Below are positions 35,896 through 44,870 of a DNA stretch of 64,000 nt, piece by piece (within the stretch, counting starts at the first letter, position 1; each line of letters begins with the position of its first letter). The notes under the pieces were generated by a model. That model did no database searches. It was not told the DNA's origin and saw only the letters and a program-made list of their open reading frames with translations. The position numbers were made by a program, and so were the translations under genes. Source of the stretch: Pseudomonas rubra (GTDB taxonomy: Bacteria; Pseudomonadota; Gammaproteobacteria; Pseudomonadales; Pseudomonadaceae); NCBI RefSeq assembly GCF_028656935.1, contig NZ_JAMDGZ010000040.1:1-64000 (forward strand), given 5' to 3'.

Positions 35896-36750
35896 TTAGC
35901 TCAAAGCGGGCAGCGTATCCACAGCAAGGGCATCAGGCAAACGAATCTCAACCGCGACCGGAAGATGATCGGAAATTGGCTGGGCCAGAACCTCAACCCG
36001 CTCCAGGGTCAGGCTTGGGCTGAGCAGGATATGATCAAGGCAGCGTTGTGGCCGCCAACTGGGGAACGTGGCTTGCACCTGCGGTGCGACCAGGCTCAGG
36101 TCGCGCAGCGGCGAATGCTCCAGCAAGTCCGTGGCGTGGGTGTTCATGTCGCCCATCAGCACCTGGTGGCGATAGCCGCCAATCAGTTCACGAATATAGG
36201 CAAGCTGGCGGGCGCGGGTCTTGGAACCCAGGGCCAGGTGCATCATCACCACGACCAGGGCGTCCTCACCTTCGCCGAAGCGCACCAGGATCGCCCCGCG
36301 TCCAGCAGGGCCGGGCAGCGGATGATCCTCTAGCAGTTGCGGTTTCAAGCGGCTGAGCACGCCGTTGCTGTGCTGGGCCAGGCGCCCGAGGTTGCGGTTG
36401 AGCTGCTGGTACCAGTACGGGAAGGCGCCCAGTTGGGCCAGGTGCTCGACCTGATTGACGTAGCCCGAGCGCAGGCTGCCGCCATCGGCCTCCTGCAGGG
36501 CGACCAGGTCGAAATCGGCGAGCAGGTCGCCGATCTTCTGCAGGTTACCGGCCCGCCCGGTGTGCGGCAGCAGGTGCTGCCAGCCACGGGTCAGGTAATG
36601 ACGGTAACGCTCGGTGCTGATGCCAACCTGGATGTTGAAACTGAGCAGCCGCAGCCGGCCATCCTCTGGCAGGCCGTTGGCCTGCAGGTGATGTTCGTTG
36701 ACCTGCGGATCATGCAGGCCCACGCCACGCTCGGTTCTCCAGCGGCGCAT
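35896..36750 (-). CDS. Endonuclease/exonuclease/phosphatase family protein
   Basis: A 284-residue EEP-fold enzyme with the catalytic elements in order: LLSFNIQVG, LVALQEADGG, VLMGDMNTHATD and ISDHLPVAVEIR. No signal peptide is present. The fold covers nucleases, sphingomyelinases and phosphatases; the substrate cannot be read from sequence. It sits 12 bases after dsbA and 27 before the cyclase gene on the same strand. Confidence 0.85.
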   Translation of the reverse strand: MRRWRTERGVGLHDPQVNEHHLQANGLPEDGRLRLLSFNIQVGISTERYRHYLTRGWQHLLPHTGRAGNLQKIGDLLADFDLVALQEADGGSLRSGYVNQVEHLAQLGAFPYWYQQLNRNLGRLAQHSNGVLSRLKPQLLEDHPLPGPAGRGAILVRFGEGEDALVVVMMHLALGSKTRARQLAYIRELIGGYRHQVLMGDMNTHATDLLEHSPLRDLSLVAPQVQATFPSWRPQRCLDHILLSPSLTLERVEVLAQPISDHLPVAVEIRLPDALAVDTLPALS

Positions 36751-36762
36751 GATCGGCGCCGC

Positions 36763-37392
36763 TTACTTGGCGGCGCGCTCCTTGGCGATCAGGTAGTCGG
36801 CAACATTGAGCACGCCTTGCGGCCCCTTGGCAGTGCCGAGGTCGAAGCGGTACTTGCCGTTGACGACCATGCTCGGTACGCCAGTGATTTCGTACTTCTT
36901 GGCCAGCTCTTTGGCCTGCTTGACCTGACCCTTGATGGCGAAGGAGTTGAAGGTGGCGAGGAACTTGTCAGGATCTACGCCTTGAGTGGCGAGGAAATCA
37001 GCCATTTCGTCCTCCTTGGTCAGCTTCTTGCGCTGAATCTGAATCGCTTCGAACACGGCAGCGTGAACCTTGTGTTCAACGCCCATGGCTTCGAGAGTCA
37101 GGAACATCTGGCCGTGGGCATCCCAAGGGCCGCCGAACATGGCCGGCACACGCTTGAAGTTGACGTCCTTCGGCAGTTTTTCGACCCATGGATTGACCAC
37201 CGGCTCGAAGCTGTAGCAATGCGGGCAGCCGTACCAGAACAGCTCGACCACTTCGATCTTGCCAGGTACCGACACCGGAACCGGGTTGCTCAGCTCGGTA
37301 TACTGGTCGAAGGCTACCGGATCGGCAGCCTGGGCAGTCATGCCGAAGAGGCTGGCAGTGACCAGCGCGGCGCCGAGAATCAGATTACGCAT
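36763..37392 (-). CDS. dsbA: Thiol:disulfide interchange protein DsbA
   Basis: A 209-residue periplasmic oxidant of cysteine pairs. Signal peptide to AQA (residue 22), active site CPHC (C56, C59) in FWYGCPHCY, and the cis-proline region GVPSMVVNGKYRF. The start ATG follows CAGGAG. Located between the EEP gene and cytochrome c4; a terminator upstream separates it from the cytochromes. It could also control the nearby CSS-EAL protein through its periplasmic cysteines. Confidence 0.95.
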   Translation of the reverse strand: MRNLILGAALVTASLFGMTAQAADPVAFDQYTELSNPVPVSVPGKIEVVELFWYGCPHCYSFEPVVNPWVEKLPKDVNFKRVPAMFGGPWDAHGQMFLTLEAMGVEHKVHAAVFEAIQIQRKKLTKEDEMADFLATQGVDPDKFLATFNSFAIKGQVKQAKELAKKYEITGVPSMVVNGKYRFDLGTAKGPQGVLNVADYLIAKERAAK

Positions 37393-37490
37393 GCTTTACT
37401 CCTGAGCAGTCTATTGAGTCGCCTTGGCACGACCTGTCGTAGGACAGGCCGAGGCAGGCCCGAGTTCGTTAGTGTAACGGCAGCGGGCAC

Positions 37491-37520
37491 AAAAAAGGGC
37501 GGCCGAAGCCACCCTTTTCA
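37491..37520 (-). terminator. Intrinsic terminator of cytochrome c4 gene
   Basis: On the minus strand AAAGGGTGGC and GCCGCCCTTT pair (one G-U) around a UUCG loop, followed by six T's, ending between cytochrome c4 and dsbA. Confidence 0.92.
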
Positions 37521-37559
37521 TCTTTGCGCCGTAGTATTAACCCAGCGTTAAAGCGCGGA

Positions 37560-38177
37560 TCAATGCAGACCCTGGATGTAGCTGGACAGCGCTTCGATGT
37601 CCTTGTTGCTCAGCTTGGCCGCAATGGTACGCATGGTGGTGGCGTCGCCATCATTGGTACGGTTGCCTTCGCGGAAGTCGGTGAGCTGCTTGGTGACGTA
37701 ACTTGCGTGCTGGCCGCCCAGGTGCGGGAAGCCGGCCAGGGCAAGACCTGCGCCATTAGGCGAGTGGCAGCCAGTGCAGGCAGGCAGGCCTTTTTCGATG
37801 TCACCGCCGTTGAACAGCGCGCGGCCACGCTCGACCAGCTTCGGATCAGCTGCGCCAACGCTGCCTTTCTGGCTGGAGAAGTAGGCGGCGATGTCGGCCA
37901 TGTCCTGGTCGTTGAACGCAGCCAGCATACCGGTCATTTCCAGCACGGTGCGCTTGCCCGACTTGATGTCGTGCAATTGCTTTTCCAGGTACTTCTCACC
38001 CTGGCCTGCAAGTTTCGGGAAGTTCGGCGCCAGGCTATTGCCGTCCGGATTGTGACAAGCGCCACATACAGCAGTTTTGGCCTGACCAGCAGCGGCATCC
38101 CCTTTGATAGGCTCTGCGGCATTGGCAACACCGGTGATGCCCAAGGTCAACAGCAGACTCACGAGTAGTTTGTTCAT
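37560..38177 (-). CDS. Cytochrome c4, dihaem
   Basis: A 205-residue periplasmic protein with two haem c sites, CGACH (C38, C41, H42) and CTGCH (C134, C137, H138). Signal peptide to ANA (residue 20). Two similar halves show internal duplication. It carries electrons to terminal oxidases. The gene lies 33 bases after a monohaem cytochrome on the same strand. Confidence 0.95.
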   Translation of the reverse strand: MNKLLVSLLLTLGITGVANAAEPIKGDAAAGQAKTAVCGACHNPDGNSLAPNFPKLAGQGEKYLEKQLHDIKSGKRTVLEMTGMLAAFNDQDMADIAAYFSSQKGSVGAADPKLVERGRALFNGGDIEKGLPACTGCHSPNGAGLALAGFPHLGGQHASYVTKQLTDFREGNRTNDGDATTMRTIAAKLSNKDIEALSSYIQGLH

Positions 38178-38210
38178 CAGCTAATCCAACTACGGCTAAG
38201 GGTGAAAGAG

Positions 38211-38513
38211 TTATGTATCGGGACTGTGGCTCATCCACTGGATGATTGCCTGGTAGTCCTCGGCACTGCAGTCCATGCACAATCCACGCATTGGCATAGC
38301 CTTGAAACCCTGGGTGACATGCACCACCAGCATCTCCATACCCTTCGCCAGTCTTGGCTCCCAAGCCGCACGATCACCTGCTTTCGGTGCCTGTGGCAGC
38401 TGCCCGGCGTGACAAGCCGCACACGTGCGGTTGTACAACGCCTCGGGATCCTGTGTAGCCTGAGCGCTGAATAACGGTATCAAGACACCGACAACAAGCA
38501 GCCATTTCGTCAT
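38211..38513 (-). CDS. Cytochrome c5-like monohaem cytochrome
   Basis: A 100-residue cytochrome with one haem site CAACH (C31, C34, H35), a cysteine pair LCMDC near the end typical of cytochrome c5, and a signal peptide to SAQA (about residue 19). The Met ligand is probably in KAMPMRGLC. Co-transcribed with cytochrome c4. Start ATG 38513 has AAAGG upstream. Confidence 0.9.
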   Translation of the reverse strand: MTKWLLVVGVLIPLFSAQATQDPEALYNRTCAACHAGQLPQAPKAGDRAAWEPRLAKGMEMLVVHVTQGFKAMPMRGLCMDCSAEDYQAIIQWMSHSPDT

Positions 38514-38706
38514 GCGAACGACCTTTCAGGGTTGGGGGCTGCACTGCGTTCTAATGCGCAAGCTTGAATCCGATGCCCCCGTGCACATCCTCCTACGCTG
38601 GGATAATGCGCACACAAAATCTGGGGCATTATATACTCCCGTTACTGAAACGGAAACGACACCGCTTGCCGAGCCTGCCTCTGGCAACACCCACACCGGA
38701 TATCCC

Positions 38707-39339
38707 ATGCAAGTCAAAAACCCCATCCTCGGCCTCTGCCAACAGGCCAAATTCGCTATCAGCGCGGCCAAGGTCGACCAGTGTCCGCCCGACCAGGGCT
38801 ATGAAGTAGCCTTCGCCGGCCGCTCCAACGCCGGCAAGTCCAGCGCCCTGAACACCCTGACACACGCCAGCCTGGCGCGAACCTCGAAAACCCCGGGGCG
38901 CACCCAGCTGTTGAACTTCTTCAGTCTGGACGATGAACGGCGTTTGGTCGACTTGCCCGGCTACGGTTATGCCAAGGTGCCAATCCCGCTCAAGCAGCAC
39001 TGGCAGCGCCACCTGGAGGCCTACCTGGGCAGCCGCGAGGCCTTGAAGGGCTTGATCCTGATGATGGACGTGCGCCATCCGATGACCGACTTCGACATGA
39101 TGCTGCTCGACTGGTCGCGCGCCTCCGGCATGCCGATGCACATCCTGTTGACCAAAGCCGACAAGCTGACCTTTGGCGCGGCCAAGAACACCCTGCTCAA
39201 AGTGCAGTCGGAAATCCGCAAAGGTTGGGGCGATAGCATTACGATCCAGCTGTTTTCGGCCCCCAAGCGCCAGGGCCTGGAAGAGGCCTATGGCGTGCTG
39301 GCACGCTGGATGGAACTGCCGGACAAGCCCGCCGAATAA
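38707..39339 (+). CDS. engB: Ribosome biogenesis GTP-binding protein EngB
   Basis: A 210-residue GTPase (YihA/YsxC) for assembly of the large ribosomal subunit. G1 GRSNAGKSS, G3 DLPGYGYAKV, G4 TKAD are all present. The ATG 38707 is chosen, since the reading from the upstream start lacks similarity. A TATACT at about 38633 could be its -10. Convergent with ersA and polA. Confidence 0.95.
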   Translation: MQVKNPILGLCQQAKFAISAAKVDQCPPDQGYEVAFAGRSNAGKSSALNTLTHASLARTSKTPGRTQLLNFFSLDDERRLVDLPGYGYAKVPIPLKQHWQRHLEAYLGSREALKGLILMMDVRHPMTDFDMMLLDWSRASGMPMHILLTKADKLTFGAAKNTLLKVQSEIRKGWGDSITIQLFSAPKRQGLEEAYGVLARWMELPDKPAE

Positions 39340-39361
39340 GGGCCGCCCGGCAAACGCCGGG

Positions 39362-39493
39362 CAAAAAAAACCCCGGACTTCGTATGGGGAGGGGGAAGTT
39401 CGGGGTTCAAGTACCGGACCGCTAGGGCGGGGTCCGGATATCTGCCAACACTTAACACAACATAGGAGCATCGAAGGGCTTCACCAGCCATTC
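39362..39493 (-). ncRNA. ersA: Small RNA ErsA (Spot 42-like position)
   Basis: The minus strand from the AlgU-like promoter to a strong terminator gives about 132 bases, the recalled length of P. aeruginosa ErsA, at the same engB-polA locus. The RNA has a stem CCGGACC / GGTCCGG, an exposed C-rich stretch CTTCCCCCTCCCC and an end stem CCCCG / CGGGG plus eight T's. ErsA pairs through a C-rich part with algC and other mRNAs in envelope stress. The 5' end was set from the promoter, not measured. Confidence 0.8.
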
Positions 39494-39499
39494 AGATAC

Positions 39500-39527
39500 T
39501 CTGAGTCGTGGTTCACCGGTTTAGTTC
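39500..39527 (-). promoter_or_regulatory. AlgU (sigma-22) promoter of ersA
   Basis: On the minus strand GAACTA (39522-39527), 17 bases, TCAGA (39500-39504), against the AlgU consensus GAACTT-N16/17-TCTGA. One mismatch in each box. The start predicted 7 bases on gives the expected ErsA 5' end. Confidence 0.7.
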
Positions 39528-39591
39528 CGGACGTTTAGAAACTATTTGCGATAGGTCGGAAATTTCCAGCACTAATGGCCTCGAGCCAGCC

Positions 39592-39618
39592 AAAAAGCCG
39601 CGACGATATGCCGCAGCT
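39592..39618 (-). terminator. Intrinsic terminator of polA
   Basis: Minus strand AGCTGCGGC and GTCGCGGCT pair (two G-U) around ATATC and are followed by five T's, 24 bases after the polA stop and before the ersA promoter. Confidence 0.75.
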
Positions 39619-39641
39619 TTTCACCGATTTTAAGCGCTTTT

Positions 39642-42449
39642 TTAGTGCGCTTCGTCCCAATTTGACCCCACGCCGACGTCTACCACCAGCGGAACATCCA
39701 ACTGAGCGGCACCACTCATGTGTGGACGAATCTGCTCGCGAACCTGCTCGATAAGGTCTTCGCGAACCTCCAGTACCAGTTCGTCATGAACCTGGAGGAT
39801 GACCCGAGCATCTAGGCCCGAATCGGTCAGCCAGTTATCCACAGCCACCATAGCGCGCTTGATGATGTCCGCCGCCGTGCCCTGCATCGGCGCGTTAATC
39901 GCCGTGCGCTCAGCGCCCGCGCGTTCCTGCGGCTTGTTGGAATGAATAGCCGGCAGGTACAGCCGGCGGCCGAACAGGGTTTCTACATAGCCCTGTTCGG
40001 CCGCCTGCCCACGCGTACGCTCCATATACTCGCGCACACCTGGGTAGCGGGCGAAGTACTCATCGATGTAGGCCTTGGCCACCTTGGTATCGACGCCGAT
40101 ATCCTTGCCGAGCTTTTTCGCACCCATACCGTAGATCAGGCCAAAGTTGATCGCCTTGGCGCTGCGGCGCATGTCAGACGTCACCTGACTCAGTTCTACC
40201 TTGAACACCTCGGCCGCAGTCGCGGTGTGCACATCGAGACCATCACGAAACGCATTCAGTAGGCCCTCGTCACGGGACAGGTGGGCCATGATGCGCAGTT
40301 CAATCTGCGAGTAGTCCGCCGCCAGCAATTTGTAACCAGGCGGTGCAATGAACGCCTGGCGAATCCGTCGGCCCTCGGCCGTGCGGGCCGGAATGTTCTG
40401 CAGGTTCGGGTCACTGGAGGAAAGACGTCCGGTGGCCGCAACAGCCTGATGGTAGGAGGTGTGGATACGCCCGGTGCGCGGGTTGATCTGCTCCGGCAGG
40501 CGATCGGTGTAGGTGCTTTTGAGCTTGCTCATCGAGCGGTACTGCATCAGCACCTTGGGCAGTGGGTAGCCTTCCTCGGCCAGGGCTTCAAGGACGTCTT
40601 CAGCGGTGGACGGCTGGCCTTTTCCGGTTTTCTTCAGCACCGGCAGGCCGAACTTGTCATAAAGAATCGCCCCCAACTGCTTGGGCGAGCCGAGGTTGAA
40701 CGTCTCACCGGCCAGGCGAATGGCTTCTTCTTCCAGGTCGGCCATTTTCTTGCCCAGCTCACCGCTCTGCACCTTGAGCAACTCGGCGTCGACCAGCGCG
40801 CCTTGACGCTCAATGCGCGCCAGAACCGGAACCAACGGCATCTCGATATCGCTCAGCACACCGGCCAGGCTCGGAATTTCCGCAAGCTTGGCGCTCAGCG
40901 TCTGGTGCAAGCGCAAGGTCACGTCGGCGTCTTCGGCAGCGTACGGGCCGGCCTGTTCCAGGGGGATCTGGTCAAAGGTCAGCTGCTTGGCGCCTTTGCC
41001 GGCGATGTCCTGGAAGCTGGTAGTGGTGTAGTCGAGGTACTTCAGCGCCAGGCTGTCCATGTCATGGCGGGTCGCCGTAGAGTTCAGCACGTAGGACTCG
41101 AGCATGGTGTCGAAAGCAATCCCGCGCACCACGATGCCATCGTCGGGGTCGCCGCCCAAGGCGCAGTTGGCCAGGATGTTCATGTCGAACTTGGCATGCT
41201 GACCGACCTTGAGCTTCTTCGGGTCTTCCAGCAAAGGCTTGAGTGCGCGCAGCACGGTGTCGCGGTCCAGTTGCTGCGGTACGCCCAGGTAGGCGTGCAT
41301 CAGCGGAATGTAGGCCGCTTCATGTGCCTGAACGGCGAACGACAAACCAACCAACTGCGCCTGCTGGGCATCGACGCCCGTGGTTTCGGTATCAAAGGCG
41401 ATCAGTTCGGCTGCCTGCAGTTTGGCCAGCCAGACGTCGAAGCGGGCCTGGTCGAGGATGGTCTCGTAGGTAGTCTCAATGGGGGCCTGCGCACTTGCAA
41501 CGACGGCCTCGCTACCACCAGAGACAGGCGCCTCGCTGTTTGCCACAGGCGCTGCCAGCTCCTGGCGCTTGGCCTCACGCTGGACATCGGCGATCCAGCT
41601 CTTGAACTCCATCTCGGTGTACAAGGCCAGCAGCGCGTCGCAATCCGGTTCGCCACAGACCAGCGCATCCACCTCAACGTCCAACGGCACGTCAAGCTTG
41701 ATGGTCGCCAGCTCATAGGAGAGGAACGCCGCGTCACGGTGCTCTTCAAGCTTGGCTGGCAGGGTCTTGGCGCCACGAATGGCCAGGCTCGGAACCTTGT
41801 CCAGGTTCTCGTACAGATCGCTCAAGCCACCGCCAATACCGGTCAGCAGGCCCACGGCGGTTTTTTCGCCGACCCCCGGCACGCCCGGAATGTTGTCGAC
41901 CTTGTCGCCCATCAGGGCGAGGAAATCGATGATGTGTTCAGGACCGACGCCAAACTTCTCGTGCACGCCAGCTACGTCGAGCACGCTACCGGTCATGGTG
42001 TTGACCAGCGTAACGTGCCCGTCGACCAGTTGCGCCATGTCCTTGTCGCCGGTGGAGATGATCACCGGGCGCCCGGCGGCGGCGCTGCTGCGTGCCAGGG
42101 TGCCGATCACGTCATCGGCTTCCACCCCTTCGACGCACAGCAGCGGATAACCCAAGGCGCGCACACTGGCGTGCAGCGGCTCGATCTGCACCCGCAGGTC
42201 ATCGGGCATGCTTGGCCGGTTGGCCTTGTATTCGGCGTACATTTCGTCGCGGAAGGTCCCGCCCTTGGCGTCGAAGACCACCGCGAACAGGCCGTCCGGA
42301 TACTGCTTGCGCAGGCTCTTGAGCATGTTCAGCACGCCCTTGACTGCGCCGGTTGGCATGCCCTTGGAAGTAGTCAGTGGTGGCAGCGCGTGGAAGGCGC
42401 GGTACAGGTACGAGGAACCGTCCACCAGGACGAGGGGAGCTTGGCTCAT
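39642..42449 (-). CDS. polA: DNA polymerase I
   Basis: A 935-residue polymerase with all three domains: 5' nuclease (about 1-290, GDKVDNIPGVPGVGEKTA), 3'-5' exonuclease (FDTETTGVDAQQAQLVGLS with the metal D and E) and family A polymerase (motif A DYSQIELRIMAHL, motif B RRSAKAINFGLIYG, motif C QVHDELVLEV). It fills gaps and removes RNA primers. ATG 42449 gives the conserved MSQAPLVLVDGSSYLYRAFH; a TTG four codons earlier is unlikely. Divergent from the DUF2782 gene. Confidence 0.97.
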   Translation of the reverse strand: MSQAPLVLVDGSSYLYRAFHALPPLTTSKGMPTGAVKGVLNMLKSLRKQYPDGLFAVVFDAKGGTFRDEMYAEYKANRPSMPDDLRVQIEPLHASVRALGYPLLCVEGVEADDVIGTLARSSAAAGRPVIISTGDKDMAQLVDGHVTLVNTMTGSVLDVAGVHEKFGVGPEHIIDFLALMGDKVDNIPGVPGVGEKTAVGLLTGIGGGLSDLYENLDKVPSLAIRGAKTLPAKLEEHRDAAFLSYELATIKLDVPLDVEVDALVCGEPDCDALLALYTEMEFKSWIADVQREAKRQELAAPVANSEAPVSGGSEAVVASAQAPIETTYETILDQARFDVWLAKLQAAELIAFDTETTGVDAQQAQLVGLSFAVQAHEAAYIPLMHAYLGVPQQLDRDTVLRALKPLLEDPKKLKVGQHAKFDMNILANCALGGDPDDGIVVRGIAFDTMLESYVLNSTATRHDMDSLALKYLDYTTTSFQDIAGKGAKQLTFDQIPLEQAGPYAAEDADVTLRLHQTLSAKLAEIPSLAGVLSDIEMPLVPVLARIERQGALVDAELLKVQSGELGKKMADLEEEAIRLAGETFNLGSPKQLGAILYDKFGLPVLKKTGKGQPSTAEDVLEALAEEGYPLPKVLMQYRSMSKLKSTYTDRLPEQINPRTGRIHTSYHQAVAATGRLSSSDPNLQNIPARTAEGRRIRQAFIAPPGYKLLAADYSQIELRIMAHLSRDEGLLNAFRDGLDVHTATAAEVFKVELSQVTSDMRRSAKAINFGLIYGMGAKKLGKDIGVDTKVAKAYIDEYFARYPGVREYMERTRGQAAEQGYVETLFGRRLYLPAIHSNKPQERAGAERTAINAPMQGTAADIIKRAMVAVDNWLTDSGLDARVILQVHDELVLEVREDLIEQVREQIRPHMSGAAQLDVPLVVDVGVGSNWDEAH

Positions 42450-42523
42450 GTGCAGAATCAACCTTTTCGACGGGCCCGGCGCTAGAATGTCCGGAACATT
42501 GACGACAAAGGGACAAGGTTATC

Positions 42524-42811
42524 ATGCGTACACTAAATCGCCTGTTGCTGCTCAGCCTCTTGGCAGTCACTCCGGTCGTCGCCCTGGCAGCGGATGACGC
42601 GCCATCGGCAGATCCGGATGTAACCATTCGCACGGAAGGCGACAAAACCATTCAGGAATACCGGCAAAATGGCTTCCTGTATGCAATCAAGGTCACCCCG
42701 AAAGGTGGCAAACCTTACTTCCTGGTACGCGCTGATGGTTCGGAAGGCAATTTCATCCGTTCCGACCAACCGGACATGCTGATCCCATCGTGGAAAATCT
42801 TCGAGTGGTAA
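42524..42811 (+). CDS. DUF2782 exported protein
   Basis: A 95-residue protein with signal peptide (to ALA-ADD, about 23) and the DUF2782 domain: TIRTEGDKTIQEYRQNGFLY, IKVTPKGGKPYFLV and the end PDMLIPSWKIFEW. Family function is unknown. A TAGAAT at about 42483 could be the -10. It precedes thrB by 64 bases and is divergent from polA, the order also found in P. aeruginosa (PA5494) from memory. Confidence 0.88.
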   Translation: MRTLNRLLLLSLLAVTPVVALAADDAPSADPDVTIRTEGDKTIQEYRQNGFLYAIKVTPKGGKPYFLVRADGSEGNFIRSDQPDMLIPSWKIFEW

Positions 42812-42875
42812 GCCGTACCCTTTACATCAACCTGGCACTTCCCTGCTGAAGTGCCCGTATGGGCAATTTTTGATC

Positions 42876-43826
42876 ATGTCAGTTTTCACCCCCCTGACCC
42901 GGCCTGAGCTGGAAACCTTTCTGGCGCCCTACGGCCTGGGCCGCCTGCGGGACTTCCAGGGCATTGCCGCCGGCACCGAGAACAGCAACTTCTTTGTCAG
43001 CCTGGAACAGGGGGAGTACGTGCTGACGCTGGTCGAACGCGGGCCGATCCAGGACCTGCCGTTCTTCATCGAACTGCTCGACGTGTTGCACGAGGCCGAC
43101 CTGCCAGTGCCGTACGCCTTGCGCGACAACACCGGTGTGGCCCTGCGTGAACTGGCCGGCAAGCCTGCGCTGCTGCAGCCGCGGCTGCCGGGCAAGCACA
43201 TCAAGGTCGCCAACAACCAGCACTGCGTGCAGGTGGGCGAACTGCTCGGGCACCTGCACCTGGCCACCCGCGACAACGTGTTGGAACGCAAGACCGACCG
43301 CGGGCTGGACTGGATGCTGGAGACCGGCGCCGAGCTGATGCCGCGCCTGAACAGCGAACAACGCCAGTTGCTGCAAGCGTGCCTGGACGAGATCAAAGCG
43401 CACCAGGCGCAGATCATGGCGCTGCCACGGGCCAACCTGCACGCCGACCTGTTCCGCGACAATGTGTTGTTCGAAGGCACCCACCTGACTGGCCTGATCG
43501 ACTTCTACAACGCCTGCTCGGGGCCGATGCTCTACGACCTGGCGATCACCCTCAACGACTGGTGCTGCGACGACGCTGGGGTTATCGACGGACCGCGGGC
43601 GCGGGCTTTGCTGGGGGCTTATGCGGCGCTGCGACCGTTCACCTCGGCCGAGGCGCACCTGTGGCCGGTGATGCTGCGCCTGGCCTGCGTACGCTTCTGG
43701 CTGTCGCGCCTGATTGCCGCTGAGTCGTTTGCCGGGATGGACGTACTGATTCACGACCCGGCTGACTTTGAAGTGCGCCTGGCGGCGCGGCAGCAGGTGG
43801 AGATTGCTTTGCCGTTTGCGCTGTAA
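42876..43826 (+). CDS. thrB: Homoserine kinase, type II
   Basis: A 316-residue kinase of the APH/ChoK fold (ThrB of the Pseudomonas type, not the GHMP type). It opens MSVFTPLTRPELETFLAPYG, has the ATP loop AAGTENSNFFV and the catalytic NLHADLFRDNVLF with LTGLIDFYNA for metal binding. It makes O-phosphohomoserine for threonine synthesis. ATG 42876 is chosen over a TTG two codons earlier. Followed by a REP pair that separates it from znuA. Confidence 0.93.
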   Translation: MSVFTPLTRPELETFLAPYGLGRLRDFQGIAAGTENSNFFVSLEQGEYVLTLVERGPIQDLPFFIELLDVLHEADLPVPYALRDNTGVALRELAGKPALLQPRLPGKHIKVANNQHCVQVGELLGHLHLATRDNVLERKTDRGLDWMLETGAELMPRLNSEQRQLLQACLDEIKAHQAQIMALPRANLHADLFRDNVLFEGTHLTGLIDFYNACSGPMLYDLAITLNDWCCDDAGVIDGPRARALLGAYAALRPFTSAEAHLWPVMLRLACVRFWLSRLIAAESFAGMDVLIHDPADFEVRLAARQQVEIALPFAL

Positions 43827-43829
43827 CGC

Positions 43830-43879
43830 ATCGCGGGGCAAGCCCGCTCCCAAAGGTGGGAGCGGGCTTGCCCCGCGAT
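43830..43879. repeat. REP pair, perfect 23-bp inverted repeat
   Basis: The 23 bases at 43830-43852 are the exact reverse complement of 43857-43879 with an AAGG loop. It starts four bases after the thrB stop and ends eight before the znuA stop, so it can act as a shared end for the two convergent transcripts. Confidence 0.95.
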
Positions 43880-43886
43880 CAGGGCG

Positions 43887-44804
43887 TCACAACTTCTCCA
43901 GACACCCCGCCAAATCATTCCCCAGTTTCTCCAGCAACTGCTCATACCCCCGGGCACTGGCTGGCGCCGTCCCACCCAGGGCATCCAGCTCGGCCAGGGT
44001 CACCGGCAGGCCCGCTGTCAGCGTCTCGGCCAGTCGTGGCCGCAGCGGCGGCTCGCTGAACACACAGGTCTTGCCCACTTCCTGCAAACGCTTGCGCATC
44101 GCCGCCACATGCTGGGCACCCGGCTGCACCTCCGCCGCCACACTGAATACCCCGGTGTGTTTCAAGCCGTAGGCCGCTTCGAAGTAGTCAAAAGCCTCAT
44201 GAAAAACAAAGAACGGCTTGCCACTGATGCCCGCCATACGCTGTTTCAACCGTGCATCCAGGGCATCCATACGTTCGCCAAAGGCATTGAGGTTGCTCTG
44301 GTAACGAGCGGCATTGACCGGGTCAGCGGTGCTCAGGTCGGCGGCCATCTTCGCCGCGATCACCCGGGCATTGACCGACGACAGCCACAGGTGAGCATCG
44401 AGGCTGCCCGGGCGGTGATCATGGTCGTGATCGTCATGGTCTTCATCGTGGGAGTGGCTGTCTTCGCCAAAATGGCGCAGTTGCAGGCCGGGCAGGTCCT
44501 GCACGGCGATGCTCGGCTTGCTGCGAGACTTGAGCACGCGCGGCAGGAAGCCTTCCATGTCCGGGCCGATCCAGTACAGCAGCTCGACATCGCCCACACG
44601 CCGTACGTCGGAAGGGCGCAGGGCGTAATGGTGTGGCGAGGCGCCTGGCGGCAGCAGTACTTCAGGCGTACCGACGCCATCCTGCACCGCCGCGGCAATC
44701 TGCTGCAGGGGCTTGATGCTGGTGAGCACACGCACTTCGGCCTGTGCCTGGGCCATCGTCAAGGTGGCGATAAAAGCGACAAAAAGGGCAAAAATTCGGA
44801 ACAC
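43887..44804 (-). CDS. znuA: Zinc ABC transporter binding protein ZnuA
   Basis: A 305-residue periplasmic zinc-binding protein. Signal peptide to AQA-E; family elements LTSIKPLQQIAAAVQDG and LPPGASPHHYALRPSD with zinc-binding histidines; a His/Asp-rich loop (HSHDEDHDDHDHDH) that is typical of ZnuA and tells it from manganese binders; and PFFVFHEAFDYFEAAYGL. The GTG at 44804 has a GAGTGG site; GTG 44813 three codons earlier is possible. Divergent from zur, under its control through the box between them. Confidence 0.92.
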   Translation of the reverse strand: MFRIFALFVAFIATLTMAQAQAEVRVLTSIKPLQQIAAAVQDGVGTPEVLLPPGASPHHYALRPSDVRRVGDVELLYWIGPDMEGFLPRVLKSRSKPSIAVQDLPGLQLRHFGEDSHSHDEDHDDHDHDHRPGSLDAHLWLSSVNARVIAAKMAADLSTADPVNAARYQSNLNAFGERMDALDARLKQRMAGISGKPFFVFHEAFDYFEAAYGLKHTGVFSVAAEVQPGAQHVAAMRKRLQEVGKTCVFSEPPLRPRLAETLTAGLPVTLAELDALGGTAPASARGYEQLLEKLGNDLAGCLEKL

Positions 44805-44829
44805 GATGACCACTCACAGGGGCTGAAAC

Positions 44830-44848
44830 AGGTAACATAATAACGTCT
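44830..44848. promoter_or_regulatory. Zur box between znuA and zur
   Basis: Read on the minus strand GTTATTATGTTAC agrees with the Zur core GTTATANTATAAC at ten of thirteen places (one being N). It lies 26 bases before znuA and 23 before zur, fit to repress both. Confidence 0.6.
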
Positions 44849-44870
44849 CCAATCAGAACCGTCGCCGCTC

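Noticed and set aside
36337..37551. 404-codon plus-strand frame opposite dsbA and the EEP gene
   Set aside because: Runs across two real genes and their spacer, which no true gene would do here.
40281..42485. 734-codon open frame antisense to polA
   Set aside because: GC-rich third positions of polA leave the opposite frame open. The translation is rich in Gln, His, Val and Arg with no domain, and polA is certain.
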